Assembly (NCBI GenBank): GCA_001023535.1
Contig: CP011020.1
Span: forward strand, 1,643,001-1,707,000
DNA length: 64,000 nucleotides
From: Pseudomonas chlororaphis
GTDB lineage: Bacteria; Pseudomonadota; Gammaproteobacteria; Pseudomonadales; Pseudomonadaceae
Reading direction: 5' to 3'
Shown: in pieces, positions 27,315-37,300 of the stretch
Numbering within the stretch: the stretch's first letter is position 1
Layout of the letters: the number at the start of each line of letters is the position of its first letter
Translations under genes and position numbers: made by a program
The notes under the pieces: generated by a model
Databases searched by the model: none
Seen by the model: only the letters and a program-made list of their open reading frames with translations
What the model was told of the DNA's origin: nothing

Positions 27315-27653
27315 ATGTTTTATGTGCAACGCGATGCACAAGGCTTGCTGGTGCGCGTAGAAGCCATCGCCTATGCCGAAGCCACCGAAACCCTGCCGGC
27401 CGACAACCACGAGATCCAGGACTGGTTTGCCAACCAGGCGGTGGAAAACAGTCTCAAGCAGCTCAAGCAGAGCGACCTGGAGATGATCCGGGTACTCGAC
27501 GACTTGATCCAGGTGCTGACCAGCAAAGGCGTCATCCGCGTCACCGACCTGCCACCGGCGGCCCAGGCCAAACTGATGGACCGCAACCAGGCACGGGTCG
27601 CATTGGGAGGGTTGAGCCGGTTGATCGATGATGATGAGAAGGGGTTGATCTAG
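27315..27653 (+). CDS. conserved small protein ('tryptophan synthase subunit beta like')
   Basis: A 112-residue soluble protein, acidic and helix-rich, with a conserved core (SDLEMIRVLDDLIQVL, then VIRVTDLPPAAQAKL and ALGGLSRLIDDDE). Proteins of this size and sequence are widespread in Pseudomonas and often carry the label 'tryptophan synthase subunit beta like'. There is no pyridoxal-phosphate lysine motif and the length is under a third of TrpB, so that name should not be read as an enzyme activity. The ATG at 27315 is preceded by GAGGGATG. It lies between lapA and the convergent lapD gene with no evident operon partner. The function is unknown. Confidence 0.75.
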   Translation: MFYVQRDAQGLLVRVEAIAYAEATETLPADNHEIQDWFANQAVENSLKQLKQSDLEMIRVLDDLIQVLTSKGVIRVTDLPPAAQAKLMDRNQARVALGGLSRLIDDDEKGLI

Positions 27654-27698
27654 CCCTGACTCTCAGGCTGACGCCATTCCAGGCAATACACAGCCTCT

Positions 27699-27818
27699 GT
27701 GGCGAGGGAGCTTGCTCCCGCTGGCCTGCGAAGCAGGCCCCGGCATTTCTCCAGGCAGACCGCACTGTCCGATCTTGCGACTGCTGCGCAGCCGAGCGGG
27801 AGCAAGCTCCCTCGCCAC
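27699..27818. repeat. REPIN
   Basis: GTGGCGAGGGAGCTTGCTCC is mirrored by GGAGCAAGCTCCCTCGCCAC, with a GC-rich spacer. It lies in the 27654-28350 gap between the small conserved gene and lapD, which contains no gene. Confidence 0.85.
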
Positions 27819-28038
27819 GGTCTTTGGGGTGTGTCTGATCCGACGAAGGCGGTTCTCAATCCACCACAGACCTGTCAGCTCGGCGCTTGCGCTTCCAGCC
27901 GATCCATCGCCTAGGACTTGCTGGCTTTATGCATCTTCAAGAGCTGGATTGCCTGGGCCGCCGCCTTCGCGGGCAAGCCCGCTCCCACAATGGATCGGCG
28001 TACACCCGAGAGAGACAAGTCGGCCGTAAAACCGCCTC

Positions 28039-28074
28039 GCTTTGGCTTTGGCTTTGGCTTTGGCTTTGGCTTTT
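28039..28074. repeat. tandem hexamer array
   Basis: Five exact copies of GCTTTG followed by a sixth ending GCTTTT. This is a short slippage-prone tract in the intergenic region downstream of lapD. Confidence 0.8.
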
Positions 28075-28078
28075 GATC

Positions 28079-28350
28079 TGGAGCGCCCCGTTAACCACGC
28101 TGGCCGAACGCAGGCATTGCGCAGTGGGCACCTCGGCATGGATGCCGAGGTAGCCGCGCTGGGCCATGGATGGCCCTTCGCGGCGGGCCCACGGAGCAAT
28201 GCCGGAGTGAGGGAACACCTCGCCTAAGCGAGGTGCCGAGTGGTGGGGCAAGCCTTTTTTGCTTACTTTTTTTGGCGCCTGAAAAAAGTGAGCCGCCGTA
28301 AGGGCGGAACCATAAGCCGCCGTTACCGCAGCAACGGATATACTCTCAAT
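28079..28350. repeat. probable dispersed intergenic repeat rich in hairpins
   Basis: A gene-free stretch packed with short dyads: CTCGGCAT/ATGCCGAG (28132-28151), CACCTCGC/GCGAGGTG (28212-28231) and a GGGCC-rich hairpin near 28158-28190, ending in an A/T-run block. From memory, very similar sequence recurs in many P. fluorescens-group genomes as a non-REP repeat family; this needs a search to confirm. No credible ORF. Confidence 0.5.
28282..28307 (-). terminator. possible terminator of lapG-lapD
   Basis: On the minus strand a stem CCGCC/GGCGG is followed by CTCACTTTTTTC. It lies 44 bases past the lapD stop at 28351. The stem is short. Confidence 0.4.
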
Positions 28351-30300
28351 TCAATTCCCCCAACGCCCAGGCTCCCCAACCAACCGCCCCTGCACCCCAA
28401 ACAACCCCATCTCCCGAATCACCGCCAACTCCCCCTCGGTCTCCACCCGCTCGGCAATCAACGGCAAGTCGATACTGTGGGCAGCACGCTGGATCGCCTC
28501 GATGAACAGGCGCTTGTCACTCTCCTGGTCGATGGCGCGAATGTAGCCGCCATCGATTTTCAGATAAGCCAACCCCAACCGCGACAGGTTACCGATCATG
28601 CTGAACCGCCCACCAAAGCGCTGCAGGCTCAACGAGAACCCCAGCTCGCGCAGTTGCCGGGTCAGTTGCTCCAGCACCGCTTGCTCAGGCAACTGTTCCT
28701 CGCCGATCTCCAGGGTCAGGCGCGGCCCGAAGTTGGAGTGGGCCCGCAGGATCTCGAAGACCTTGTTCAACGCCTGTGGGTCACCCAGGGTGGCGGAAGA
28801 GAGGTTCAGCGCCAGGGATTGATCGTGCCCGGCCATTTGCCTGAGCACCTGTTCGAGCATCAGGCGGTCCAGCCGCGCCGTCCAGCCGAAACGCTCCAGC
28901 CAGGGCAGGAAACGCCCGGCGGGAATGGTCTGGCCTTGCTCGTCGAGCAACCGCGACAAGACCTTGTAATGCAGCACCATGGCGGTGTCCTGGGCTGCTA
29001 CCACCGGTTGGAAGTACAACTCGAAACGCTGCTGGTTCAGGGCCTGGTCGAGCAACGTATGCCAGGCATGGTGATCGTCGGCCACACGCTTGACCGCACT
29101 GTGGTCAAGGCAGGCCCAGCTCGGTTCGCCTTGGCTTTCGGCCTGGGCCAGGGCCTGGTCGCCGAGCTGGAGCACTGCTTGCGGTGAGTCGCCATGGACG
29201 AAGGGCGCCAGGCCGATGGAAGCCACCGACGCCACGTCGGTCGCGCCGGTGGCATGCAGGCTGGCCAGCGCGTTTTCAAGGTTCTGTGCCAGTTGCAGCG
29301 CTTCCTCACGCACCAGGCCCGGCGCCAACACAGCAAATTCGCCACCCCGAATACGCGTCACCAGGTTCTGGGTTTCCGGGTAGCGCGCGCTTTCACGCAG
29401 CAACTGCTCGCCCACCGCCTTAAGCAATTGGTCCGTGCGCTGGCCGCCCAAGCGCTGGTTCAAACCGGCCAGGTCCTTGACCCGCAACAGCAACAGGTAA
29501 CCGGAGCTGGCCTGCTCCGGGTTGCTCACCCGGGCGTTGAGCTGCATTTCGAAATAGCGCCGGTTAGCCAGCCCCGTGAGGTTGTCCTGATAAGACTCCA
29601 CGCGCAGTTTCTCGCTGCGCTCGGCCTGCTCCTGGAACAGCGCCTTGAGCTTCTCGACCATCTGGTTCATCGCCTGGACCACGCGACGCAGCTCAGGGGT
29701 GCGCGGCAGCTCCGGCAAGCTGAGGAACTCGCGCCGGGCGATGGCGTGGGACTGGTGCACCATGTAATCCAGCGGTTTGAGCTGACGCCGCAGCAGCAAG
29801 GCCCCCAGCACCGCGCTGACAGCGCCGCACAACAGCAACCAACCCAGGCTGCCCAACGCGCTCTGCCACAGCTTGGCGAGGGCGAACATCGGGTGGCTGA
29901 CCACTTCGACCCGCGCCGCCTGCTCCCAGCCGCGATTGACGATCGCATCGCCACCGGCCGGCTCCAGGCCGATGAGTTTGACGAACCACTGCGGCACGCT
30001 GCCGGCGTCCGGCGTGCCGGTGCGCTCGACCAGGGTCTTGTCGGTGGCCACATCGACTACCCGGATGCTGGCGTAGTAGCCACTGTCGAAGATCGAGCTG
30101 ACCATCAACTCCACCATCGCCGGATCGTCGATGTTCGGTGTCAGCGACAGCGCCAACGCCGTGGCCGCGTCCTGGGCATGGGAGCGCAACTGGTTGACGT
30201 ACTGGGTCCGCGAGCTCTCGAGGCTGACCATGAAGCTGCCGCTGAAGGCAACCACCAGGAACAGACAGATAGCGATCAACAGCTGTTTGAACAAGGACAT
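28351..30300 (-). CDS. lapD: LapD, c-di-GMP receptor controlling LapA release
   Basis: A 649-residue inner-membrane receptor. The order is a TM helix (residues 6-27), a periplasmic output domain (about 28-150), a second TM (about 152-172), HAMP (about 173-225), a degenerate GGDEF domain (catalytic motif reads RGGEF, about residues 240-400) and a degenerate EAL domain (motif reads KVLSRL instead of EAL; about 405-645). Both enzymatic signatures are broken, as known for LapD, which binds c-di-GMP through the EAL domain and then sequesters the protease LapG in the periplasm so that LapA stays on the surface. It lies 14 bases after lapG, same strand, so lapG-lapD is an operon convergent with lapA. 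Confidence 0.93.
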   Translation of the reverse strand: MSLFKQLLIAICLFLVVAFSGSFMVSLESSRTQYVNQLRSHAQDAATALALSLTPNIDDPAMVELMVSSIFDSGYYASIRVVDVATDKTLVERTGTPDAGSVPQWFVKLIGLEPAGGDAIVNRGWEQAARVEVVSHPMFALAKLWQSALGSLGWLLLCGAVSAVLGALLLRRQLKPLDYMVHQSHAIARREFLSLPELPRTPELRRVVQAMNQMVEKLKALFQEQAERSEKLRVESYQDNLTGLANRRYFEMQLNARVSNPEQASSGYLLLLRVKDLAGLNQRLGGQRTDQLLKAVGEQLLRESARYPETQNLVTRIRGGEFAVLAPGLVREEALQLAQNLENALASLHATGATDVASVASIGLAPFVHGDSPQAVLQLGDQALAQAESQGEPSWACLDHSAVKRVADDHHAWHTLLDQALNQQRFELYFQPVVAAQDTAMVLHYKVLSRLLDEQGQTIPAGRFLPWLERFGWTARLDRLMLEQVLRQMAGHDQSLALNLSSATLGDPQALNKVFEILRAHSNFGPRLTLEIGEEQLPEQAVLEQLTRQLRELGFSLSLQRFGGRFSMIGNLSRLGLAYLKIDGGYIRAIDQESDKRLFIEAIQRAAHSIDLPLIAERVETEGELAVIREMGLFGVQGRLVGEPGRWGN

Positions 30301-30314
30301 CTGAGCGCGCGCTC

Positions 30315-31130
30315 CTAGTTAGTCGTCTCGACCGGAAAACCTTCGGCCTGCATTTTTTTCAACACATCCTGCCACCGTGACAGGCGCTTGGTATCACCCA
30401 CTTTCTTGTTGCCCTTGGCGCCCGGCAGCCACAACCCTTCGGCATTGAAAGAGTAGACCGGCAACAGGTCGGTTCGCTGGCTGGCCGGCAGGATGCCGTC
30501 GACCAGGCTGTCGAGCACCAACGGCATCGCCTCGGGCGTGGCGTAGTAGGTCAGCACCATGTGCGCACGGTTCTGCCGCAACGCCTTGACGTAGGTGATG
30601 CGCAACTTGTCACTGGAGACCCCGAGATGGCGCAGGCTGAAGTACTTGGCGATGGCATAGTCCTCGCAATCGCCGGCTCCTTTCCACAGGGCCTGGATCG
30701 GGGTTTCCCAGTAGTCCACCTCGTGCCACAGGTCGATGTCTTCCACGTAGCGCACCTGTTTGTTGAAGAACAGGTTCACCACCTTGAGTTGTTCCAGCTC
30801 GGGAATCTGTTTCTGGGTCGCCAGCAATTGCTGCCAGGCATCGATTCGCTGCTGCCCCTGCCCCAGGGGCCCGTAGAGCGCCTGGGCCCGTCGGCTGATC
30901 TGCGCGAAGTCCCAGTCGGCCTGCAGGCCGCCCAGCATGAGGCCGGCCAGCAACACTGCCGAACACAACCAACGCAAGGGCCTGGGAACAGGGAAAGGTG
31001 CAGCCAAGGGAAATACGTCCGAAAAGGGCCGTTGGAAATCGTTGGATGGTGAAGCCTGGCCCGGCAAAAGACAATGGCAGGATGCAATCACTCCAAGCAG
31101 ACTAAACTGTAGTTCAGGATCCGACACCAC
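30315..31130 (-). CDS. lapG: LapG, periplasmic transglutaminase-like cysteine protease
   Basis: Protease that cuts the N-terminus of LapA at a TAAG-type site and releases the adhesin when c-di-GMP falls. Catalytic residues of the bacterial transglutaminase-like cysteine protease family are visible: Cys in GAGDCEDYA, His in NRAHMVLTYY and Asp in LVLDSLVDG. A hydrophobic export signal (RWLCSAVLLAGLMLGG) precedes the ADWDF start of the mature domain. The true start is uncertain: the frame is open from a GTG at 31130 (271 residues), there is no ATG before the signal region, and other GTG/TTG codons lie further in. The protein is probably shorter than drawn. It is the first gene of lapG-lapD and divergent from the GntR regulator. 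Confidence 0.88.
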   Translation of the reverse strand: MVSDPELQFSLLGVIASCHCLLPGQASPSNDFQRPFSDVFPLAAPFPVPRPLRWLCSAVLLAGLMLGGLQADWDFAQISRRAQALYGPLGQGQQRIDAWQQLLATQKQIPELEQLKVVNLFFNKQVRYVEDIDLWHEVDYWETPIQALWKGAGDCEDYAIAKYFSLRHLGVSSDKLRITYVKALRQNRAHMVLTYYATPEAMPLVLDSLVDGILPASQRTDLLPVYSFNAEGLWLPGAKGNKKVGDTKRLSRWQDVLKKMQAEGFPVETTN

Positions 31131-31207
31131 AAGTCTTTGACGGCCCGTAAAGCTGTTACTAATGTTCGCCTGGATCCATTTTCTACTACTCGTCAGGATG
31201 CGTTGTC

Positions 31208-31900
31208 GTGACCCAGAAGCCCAGACCGCTCAGCACCATCCAGGTCAACGGACCCATTCCCGCTGACCGGGCACGTTCGATCATCGAAGAATCCCTGCGC
31301 GAAGCCATTCTCGACGGGCGCCTGCCCAGTGGCACGGCCCTGCGCCAACAGGAATTGGCCGATCTGTTCGGCGTGAGCCGCATGCCGGTGCGCGAGGCGC
31401 TGCGCCAGCTCGAAGCGCAATCACTGCTCAACGTGGTCCAGCACAAGGGCGCGGTGGTGGCGCCACTGATCACCAACAACGCGGTCGAGACCTACGCCCT
31501 GCGCTCGGTCCTGGAGTCCTTCGCCTTGCGCCTGTCCATTCCGTTGCTGGACGACGACGACCTGGCGCACGCCGCCCAGTATATCGAGCAGTTGGAAGCG
31601 CAAACCGACCATGCCCAGATCGGCAAGCTCAACCGGCTGTTTCACATGTCGCTTTACCACAAGGCGCCCAACGCCAAGCTGCTGGACCTGATCGAACGCG
31701 AACTCAACGAAGAAGAGCGCTTCCTGCGTTTTCATCTATCGTCCATGGGCCTGGGCAAGCTGACCCAGGACGACCATCGCGCCCTGCTGGAAGCCGCGAC
31801 GACCAGAGACATCGATAAGGCCGTTGCCCTGCTGGAACACCACCTGGAAAAAGCCTCGGTCACCATACGCCGATACCTGGAACAAACGTCGAAACGCTGA
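31208..31900 (+). CDS. GntR-family transcriptional regulator with FCD domain
   Basis: A 230-residue regulator starting at a GTG. The N-terminal winged helix-turn-helix (residues about 18-85) has the GntR pattern LREAILDGRLPSGTALRQQ and LADLFGVSRMPVREALRQLE. The C-terminal FadR-like ligand domain (about 95-220) shows the metal/ligand helix positions of FCD proteins (RLFHMSLYH, DDHRALLEA, ALLEHHLEKA). Such regulators usually respond to small organic acids and repress nearby catabolic genes. There is no adjacent catabolic operon here: lapG is divergent 77 bases away and the mgo operon begins about 690 bases downstream. The target is unknown. Confidence 0.88.
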   Translation: MTQKPRPLSTIQVNGPIPADRARSIIEESLREAILDGRLPSGTALRQQELADLFGVSRMPVREALRQLEAQSLLNVVQHKGAVVAPLITNNAVETYALRSVLESFALRLSIPLLDDDDLAHAAQYIEQLEAQTDHAQIGKLNRLFHMSLYHKAPNAKLLDLIERELNEEERFLRFHLSSMGLGKLTQDDHRALLEAATTRDIDKAVALLEHHLEKASVTIRRYLEQTSKR

Positions 31901-31905
31901 CCTCG

Positions 31906-31925
31906 CGCCGGCGTCCGGGCCGGCG
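31906..31925 (+). terminator. possible terminator hairpin after the GntR gene
   Basis: CGCCGGC/GCCGGCG stem with a six-base loop, starting five bases after the stop and followed by a weak T-rich tract (TATCAATTTCTT). Confidence 0.35.
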
Positions 31926-32585
31926 TATCAATTTCTTACATATCCTGCCTACCCAGCGAATTACCTGCCCGGCGGCGCGGCCGTGGCCGCGACGCCCCGC
32001 CCCATAAGCCCAATGGCACTGCCATCGATTTGGGCCCACTCTTGCGCTTGTCGATTGAAAAAACAGACCTGTCGCAGTCAGTGCCTGGCTGAAACCAGGC
32101 GAATCGAAGCCCACACGCAAGGAGCGTCGTCCAACCGGCGGGATGATCGGATGTCCGACCGACGTCTCTCCCCTAAACATAAGACTTCTTAACTTCCCGA
32201 TCCCTGAAGTGCTCCGAGTGAGGCATTCACTCGACTGATTCGATTCTGATCCTTATCCATCGGAAGGAGCTTCTTCGCCTCAATAAAACTTACTCCAGAA
32301 GTTTTAATAACTTCCTTCGCGCCCAATAAATACCCAACTTTAAATAATTAAAAAATAACTTGCCGCCCGCTTGATACGTGTATTAGTTTTTTATTCGCCG
32401 GATTGTTACCGGCTGTTTAAAGAGCGCAACAACGCCTGAATACAGGCACCGCAGACTCGAAACACGCACATTAAGCGAATGCTTGAGCCACTTGGGTAAT
32501 TCATGGATTCCGGTTCAGGCACCCGCTCGCCTATATAAAAACTCGAGCCACCTGCCGGACAAATATCATTGATGAGGACGTTCCA
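31926..32585. other. long AT-rich gene-free leader upstream of mgoBCAD
   Basis: About 660 bases without a supported gene. From about 32170 onward it is clearly AT-richer than the flanks. It holds a dyad AAAACTT...AAGTTTT near 32286-32304 and an AT-rich TATATAAAAA box near 32532-32541, about 50 bases before the mgoB start, which may belong to the promoter. No tRNA or riboswitch pattern was recognised. Confidence 0.5.
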
Positions 32586-33362
32586 ATGCAGCCAACCAAA
32601 GAACAACTATCTCTGAAAAAACACGAACTTGGCCAACACCCGGTTTTTTCCGAAATAACATCAATTGATCTGCTGCGCCGGTTTATGGAAAGCCACGTAT
32701 TTGCCGTGTGGGACTTCATGTCCCTGACCAAGCGCCTGCAACGGGAACTGACCTGCGTGCATCTGCCCTGGCTGCCGCCGGCCGACCCACATTCGGCTCG
32801 CCTGATCAACGAAATCGTCTTGGGCGAAGAGTCGGATGATCGGCCTGGAGCGGGCTATTGCAGCCATTTCGAACTGTACCTGGACGCCATGCGCGAAGTG
32901 GGCGCGGACACCCGGGCGATCGAGCGATTCATCACCCTGCAACAGGAAGGCGTCAGCCCCGAAACCGCGCTGGAAAGCGTCGAAGTGGAACCGGCGGCGG
33001 CACGGTTCGTTCGCCAGACCCTGCACACCGCCCTGCATGCGCCGGCCCACAGTGTGGCCGCCGCATTCGTGCATGGCCGCGAGAGCGTCATCCCGCAGAT
33101 GTTCCAACGCATGCTGGACGCCTGGGGCATTGGCCTGGACCAGGCACCCACCTTTCGCTACTACCTGCAACGCCACATCGAGGTCGACTCCGAAGACCAC
33201 GGCCCGGCCGCGGAGAAGCTGCTGGCGCGGCTGATCGACGGCGATCCGCAGCGCGAAACCGAAGTGCTGGCCGCCGCACTCGCCGCCGTGCACAGCCGCG
33301 CGGCCCTGTGGGACGGCCTGCGCGAAAGCATGAGCCAACCGGCCGCGCAGGTGACCCTATGA
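32586..33362 (+). CDS. mgoB: MgoB/PvfA, DUF3050 heme-oxygenase-like protein
   Basis: A 258-residue helical protein of the DUF3050 group, which has the heme-oxygenase-like fold used by several metal-dependent oxygenases. Diagnostic stretches are [20 protein letters not shown] (residues about 32-51), [12 protein letters not shown] and the signature [17 protein letters not shown]. It is the first gene of mgoB-mgoC-mgoA-mgoD, the mangotoxin-generating operon, also called pvfABCD. That operon makes a leudiazen/valdiazen-type N-nitroso-hydroxylamine signal and related pyrazine N-oxides. A role in oxidative N-N or N-O chemistry is inferred from family and context. The start has GAGGACG upstream; the stop overlaps the next start (ATGA). 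Confidence 0.88.
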   Translation: MQPTKEQLSLKKHELGQHPVFSEITSIDLLRRFMESHVFAVWDFMSLTKRLQRELTCVHLPWLPPADPHSARLINEIVLGEESDDRPGAGYCSHFELYLDAMREVGADTRAIERFITLQQEGVSPETALESVEVEPAAARFVRQTLHTALHAPAHSVAAAFVHGRESVIPQMFQRMLDAWGIGLDQAPTFRYYLQRHIEVDSEDHGPAAEKLLARLIDGDPQRETEVLAAALAAVHSRAALWDGLRESMSQPAAQVTL

Positions 33363-34291
33363 ACGCCCTCGCCTACCAATCGTTCGCCGACGCCTGGGAA
33401 AGCCGCGCCACGATCCGCACGCGGCCACGCCGGCGGGTCGAGGACGACGACAAGCTGATCTTCCCCATGAGCCGCCAACCGCTGGTGCACAGCCAGACCT
33501 TTCTCAGCCACTGTGCGCCCCTGCGCGATTTCGTGCTGGTGCAGAGCCTGTACAAGTTCATCAACGACGTGGTGATTTTCGAGACCGAGCTTGTGGACCA
33601 CACCGCCCGGCGCATCGCCAAGAATCGCTTCGGCATCGAGTTCCCGTTCCCGTGCCGCTACGACGCGATGACCGTGGTGGTGGACGAGGATTATCACGCG
33701 CTGGTGGCGATGGACTTCATGCAACAGACCATCGACATGACCGGCATCGCGCCGATCCCGTTGCCGGGGCAGATCGAGCTGAGCCGGGCGATACCGGCGA
33801 CCCTGGCCCGGGCGCCGGAACATTTGCTCAGCGCCGTGGAGCTGATCTGCATCGCCATTGCCGAAAACACGGTGACCAACGAAGTCGCGGCCTTCGCCCG
33901 GGACGATTCGGTGAAGGCTTCGATCAAGGGGCTGATGGCCGACCACTTGCTCGATGAGGGCCGGCATTCGGGGTTCTGGACACGGCTGGTGCAGATGTAC
34001 TGGCGCACCGCGCCCGAGGAAGACCGTGAAGCGATCGCGCATTTGATGCCCGGCTTCATCGCCGAGTACCTGGCGAGCGACCTGCAGCAGGCGTTCGATT
34101 TCGAGCTGATCGCCCACCTGCCCGTCGACGAGTCGGTACGCCAGGCACTGCGTGAGGACGCCAGTGCACTGGCCTACCCCATCAATCGCTTCCATCCACT
34201 GGTGGGCAACATCACGCGGTTCTTTCGCGGCAGCTCGATGCTCGCGTCCCCCTGCGTGCGCGATGCCCTCGCCGATTACCTGACCCCATGA
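33359..34291 (+). CDS. mgoC: MgoC/PvfB, AurF-like diiron N-oxygenase
   Basis: A 310-residue protein of the AurF/CmlI family, di-iron enzymes that oxidise an amine to hydroxylamine, nitroso or nitro. Likely iron ligands are visible in [15 protein letters not shown] (Glu) and in [14 protein letters not shown], which has the E-x-x-H pair; an earlier acidic/His set lies near residues 110-130 ([14 protein letters not shown]). The frame is open far upstream, but the ATG at 33359, overlapping the mgoB stop as ATGA, is the natural start and gives the usual family length. In the mgo/pvf pathway it is thought to N-oxygenate the amino-acid-derived substrate. Confidence 0.9.
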   Translation: MNALAYQSFADAWESRATIRTRPRRRVEDDDKLIFPMSRQPLVHSQTFLSHCAPLRDFVLVQSLYKFINDVVIFETELVDHTARRIAKNRFGIEFPFPCRYDAMTVVVDEDYHALVAMDFMQQTIDMTGIAPIPLPGQIELSRAIPATLARAPEHLLSAVELICIAIAENTVTNEVAAFARDDSVKASIKGLMADHLLDEGRHSGFWTRLVQMYWRTAPEEDREAIAHLMPGFIAEYLASDLQQAFDFELIAHLPVDESVRQALREDASALAYPINRFHPLVGNITRFFRGSSMLASPCVRDALADYLTP

Positions 34292-34301
34292 GGACCTTTC
34301 C

Positions 34302-37300
34302 ATGAGACGCCTCGACATTGCAGTGCCTGGCAGCAGCCAGGCCATGGCCGAACTGGCCAAGGAACTGGAACTGCACGGCCATGGTGTGGTGGATCTGCAC
34401 ACATCGGCCGTCCCTGCCGCGCTCGACCTGTTGATTGACGACGGTACGCAGCCGTGCGCCGTTCAAACCCGTATGCGTCTTGAGGTGCGCGTGGCACTGC
34501 GCACGCTGCCCGGTGACCCCTTGCCGCAACCGACCGTGATTATTCGCGACGGCGACCAGCGGGTGTTATGCCAGGAGACAATCGCCCCGCAACGCTGCGG
34601 CAATGGCCAGTCATTGCGGCTGCGCACGCAGGCGGTGGTGGTCGAGCAGTTGGCGCAGCTGGTCAGTCAGTTCTCGCGGGATGAAACCTGCTTCGAGCAT
34701 TGGCCCCTGGTGCAGGACAATGCAGTTGCCGAGCCGCTGCACGGGCTCGATGCGTTGGAGCCGCTGGCTTTCGAGCACCCTTTCAATCGGCCGCCGGTGC
34801 CCTGGCTGCTGGCCGCCGCCGACGTGCCGGTGATGCACGACATCGAACAGCGCATGCTCGACGACGTGACGCAACCGGCCCTGTGGGTCGATGGGCAATG
34901 CATCGACTACAAGGCCTTGCGCGGCCTGACGCTGAGGCTGCAGCAGGCGCTGCTGGAGCGGTTGGAACATGCAGACCCAGGGCAATCCAGCCCTGTGGGA
35001 GCAAAGCTTGCCCGCGATACAGACACAGCGGTACCCAACCAGACCAAGTCATCGTTTATCGCGGGCAAGCCTTGCTCTCACCAGCCTAGCTCGCAAAAGG
35101 TGATTGCGGTATGTCTGCCCAAATCCGCACACCTGTATGCAGCGATTCTGGCGGTGCTGGGTTGCGGCGCGGTGTACTTGCCACTGGACCCGCAACACCC
35201 GGCACAACGTCGGCGCTTCATCCTGGAGAACGCCCAGGCAGACCTGCTGTTGCACGCCGGCGACAGTGACCTGGGCGAGCTCGCGCTGCCGACGCTGGAT
35301 GTGCTGCGCTTGCCGGCACTCAAGCCAGGCTTGCCGACCTCGCTGATCCGCCGCGTGGTGGACGGCGACGAGCCGGCCGTTGCGATCTACACCTCCGGCA
35401 CCACCGGCCAGCCCAAGGGCGTCTTGCTCAGCCATCGCAACCTCAGCCATTTCTGTGCCTGGTACGGCGATTACGTCGGGTTGCAGCGCGACAGCCGGGC
35501 GTTGCAGTTTTCCACCATCAACTTTGACGCATCGCTGCTGGATATCCTGCCAACGTTCATCCGCGGCGCCCTGCTGGTGGTGCCCAGCGAAGACCAACGC
35601 CGCGATCCGCAGCAGTTGGTCATGCTGATGCACGCCCGGCAGGTCACCCATGCCTTCCTGCCGCCGGCGCTGTTGAGCGTGATGCCCCTCGACGAGCCCC
35701 TGGGCCTGTCGCACCTGATCACCGGCGGCGATGTCTGTGAGCCGTTCGTGATCGAACGTCTCGCCCCACAATGTGCGTTCCACAACATCTATGGCCCGAC
35801 CGAAACCACGGTGCTGGTGACCACCCGGCCATTCGCGGTCGGCGACAGCAACCGCAACCTGGGCGTGCCCATCGCCAACGCTCGGGTGCTGATCCTGGAC
35901 GAGCAGCTGCAACCGGTACCCCAGGATACGCCCGGCGAGCTCTACATCGCCGGGCCGGGGGTCGGCCTGGGTTATCTCAACGATCCGACGCTGACCGCCG
36001 CCCGTTACCTCGACCTGGCGCTGCCCGGCGGGCAAACGGTGCGGGTCTATCGCACCGGTGATATCGCTCAGTGGACCGCCGCCGGCATCGAGCTCTGCGG
36101 CCGCCGGGACAACCAGGTGAAGATTCGCGGCTTCAGGGTCGAGCCAGAGGAAATCGAACACTGCCTGCGCGAGCGCCAGTTGTTTCGCCAGGTGGCGGTG
36201 GGCGTGGATGAGCGGCGACGGATCCTGGCCTTCCTGGTTCATCCCGAGGAGGACCGCCCCGGCGCCGCGCTCCAGGCCCTGCGCGAACATGTGCAAGACT
36301 CGCTGCCCAGCTACATGCACCCGGCGGCCTACGTTGAACTGCCGAGCCTGCCTTACACCAGCAACGGCAAGGTGGATCGCCGCGCCTTGCTCGCGATGTC
36401 GGTGCAGGTCCAGGTCGGCGGCCAGCGACGACAACCTCAGACCCCGCTGCAAACGCAGTTGCGCCAACTGTGGGCCGAGCTGCTGGAGGTGCCGGCCGAG
36501 GACATCGCGACGGATGAGAGTTTCTTCAACCTGGGCGGGCATTCGATCCTGCTGTCGCAACTGTTGCTGAGCATTCGCCAGACGTTCGGGCGCAGCCTGT
36601 CGATCAACCGGTTCATCGAGGCACCCACCTTGCTGACCTTGGCAAAATTGCTCGACAGCCCCGAACAACACGAGACGTCGACCCTCAGTCCCCAGGCGTT
36701 CATTGACGCCGAAGCCGAGCTCAACCTCGACCCGCTGCCCATCAGCCAGTGCGGTGACGTGCACAAAGTCGTGGTGACCGGCGCCAACAGTTTTCTCGGG
36801 GTGCACATCGTCGAAGCCTTGCTGGCCTGGGGCGCCACCGAAGTCGCCTGCCTTGTGCGCGCGTCTGCCGGGCAAAGTGCGGCGCAACGTTTTTCCCAGG
36901 CCTTGCAGGACAACCGCCTGACCCACCTGGACCTGAGCCGCGTCAGCGTCTACGCCGCCGACATCACCCAACCGCAACTGGGCCTGGCGGACGACGTCTA
37001 CGCCCGCATCGACCGCACGTTCGGCGCGCTGGTGCACAACGCCGCCCACGTCAACCACGTGCTCGACTACGAGTCGTTGGCGCGGGACAACGTGGAGCCG
37101 ATTTTCGAATGCCTGCGCCTGTGCGAGGGGCGCAGTAAGAAAATCTTCAACTTCGTTTCCACGCTGTCGGCGTCCAGCGCCCTGGATGCCAACGGCCAGG
37201 TGCTGGAACAACCCGCCGCGCCCACGCCGCCGATCTACATCAAGAACGGCTACAACCTGTCCAAGTGGGTCGGCGAACGGATCCTGCAACGGGCCCGGGA

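Noticed and set aside
27315..27653. Calling the small gene a tryptophan synthase beta subunit
   Set aside because: It lacks the PLP-lysine motif and most of the TrpB length; the name is an inherited label.
31860..32180. 106-codon minus-strand frame in the gap after the GntR gene
   Set aside because: No ribosome site, Arg/Gly-rich composition, no recognisable motif, and it overlaps the GntR 3' end.
32858..33358. Upstream extension of the mgoC frame into mgoB
   Set aside because: The extension is Arg/Pro/Gly-rich out-of-frame sequence of mgoB; the ATGA overlap at 33359 gives a normal AurF-family length.
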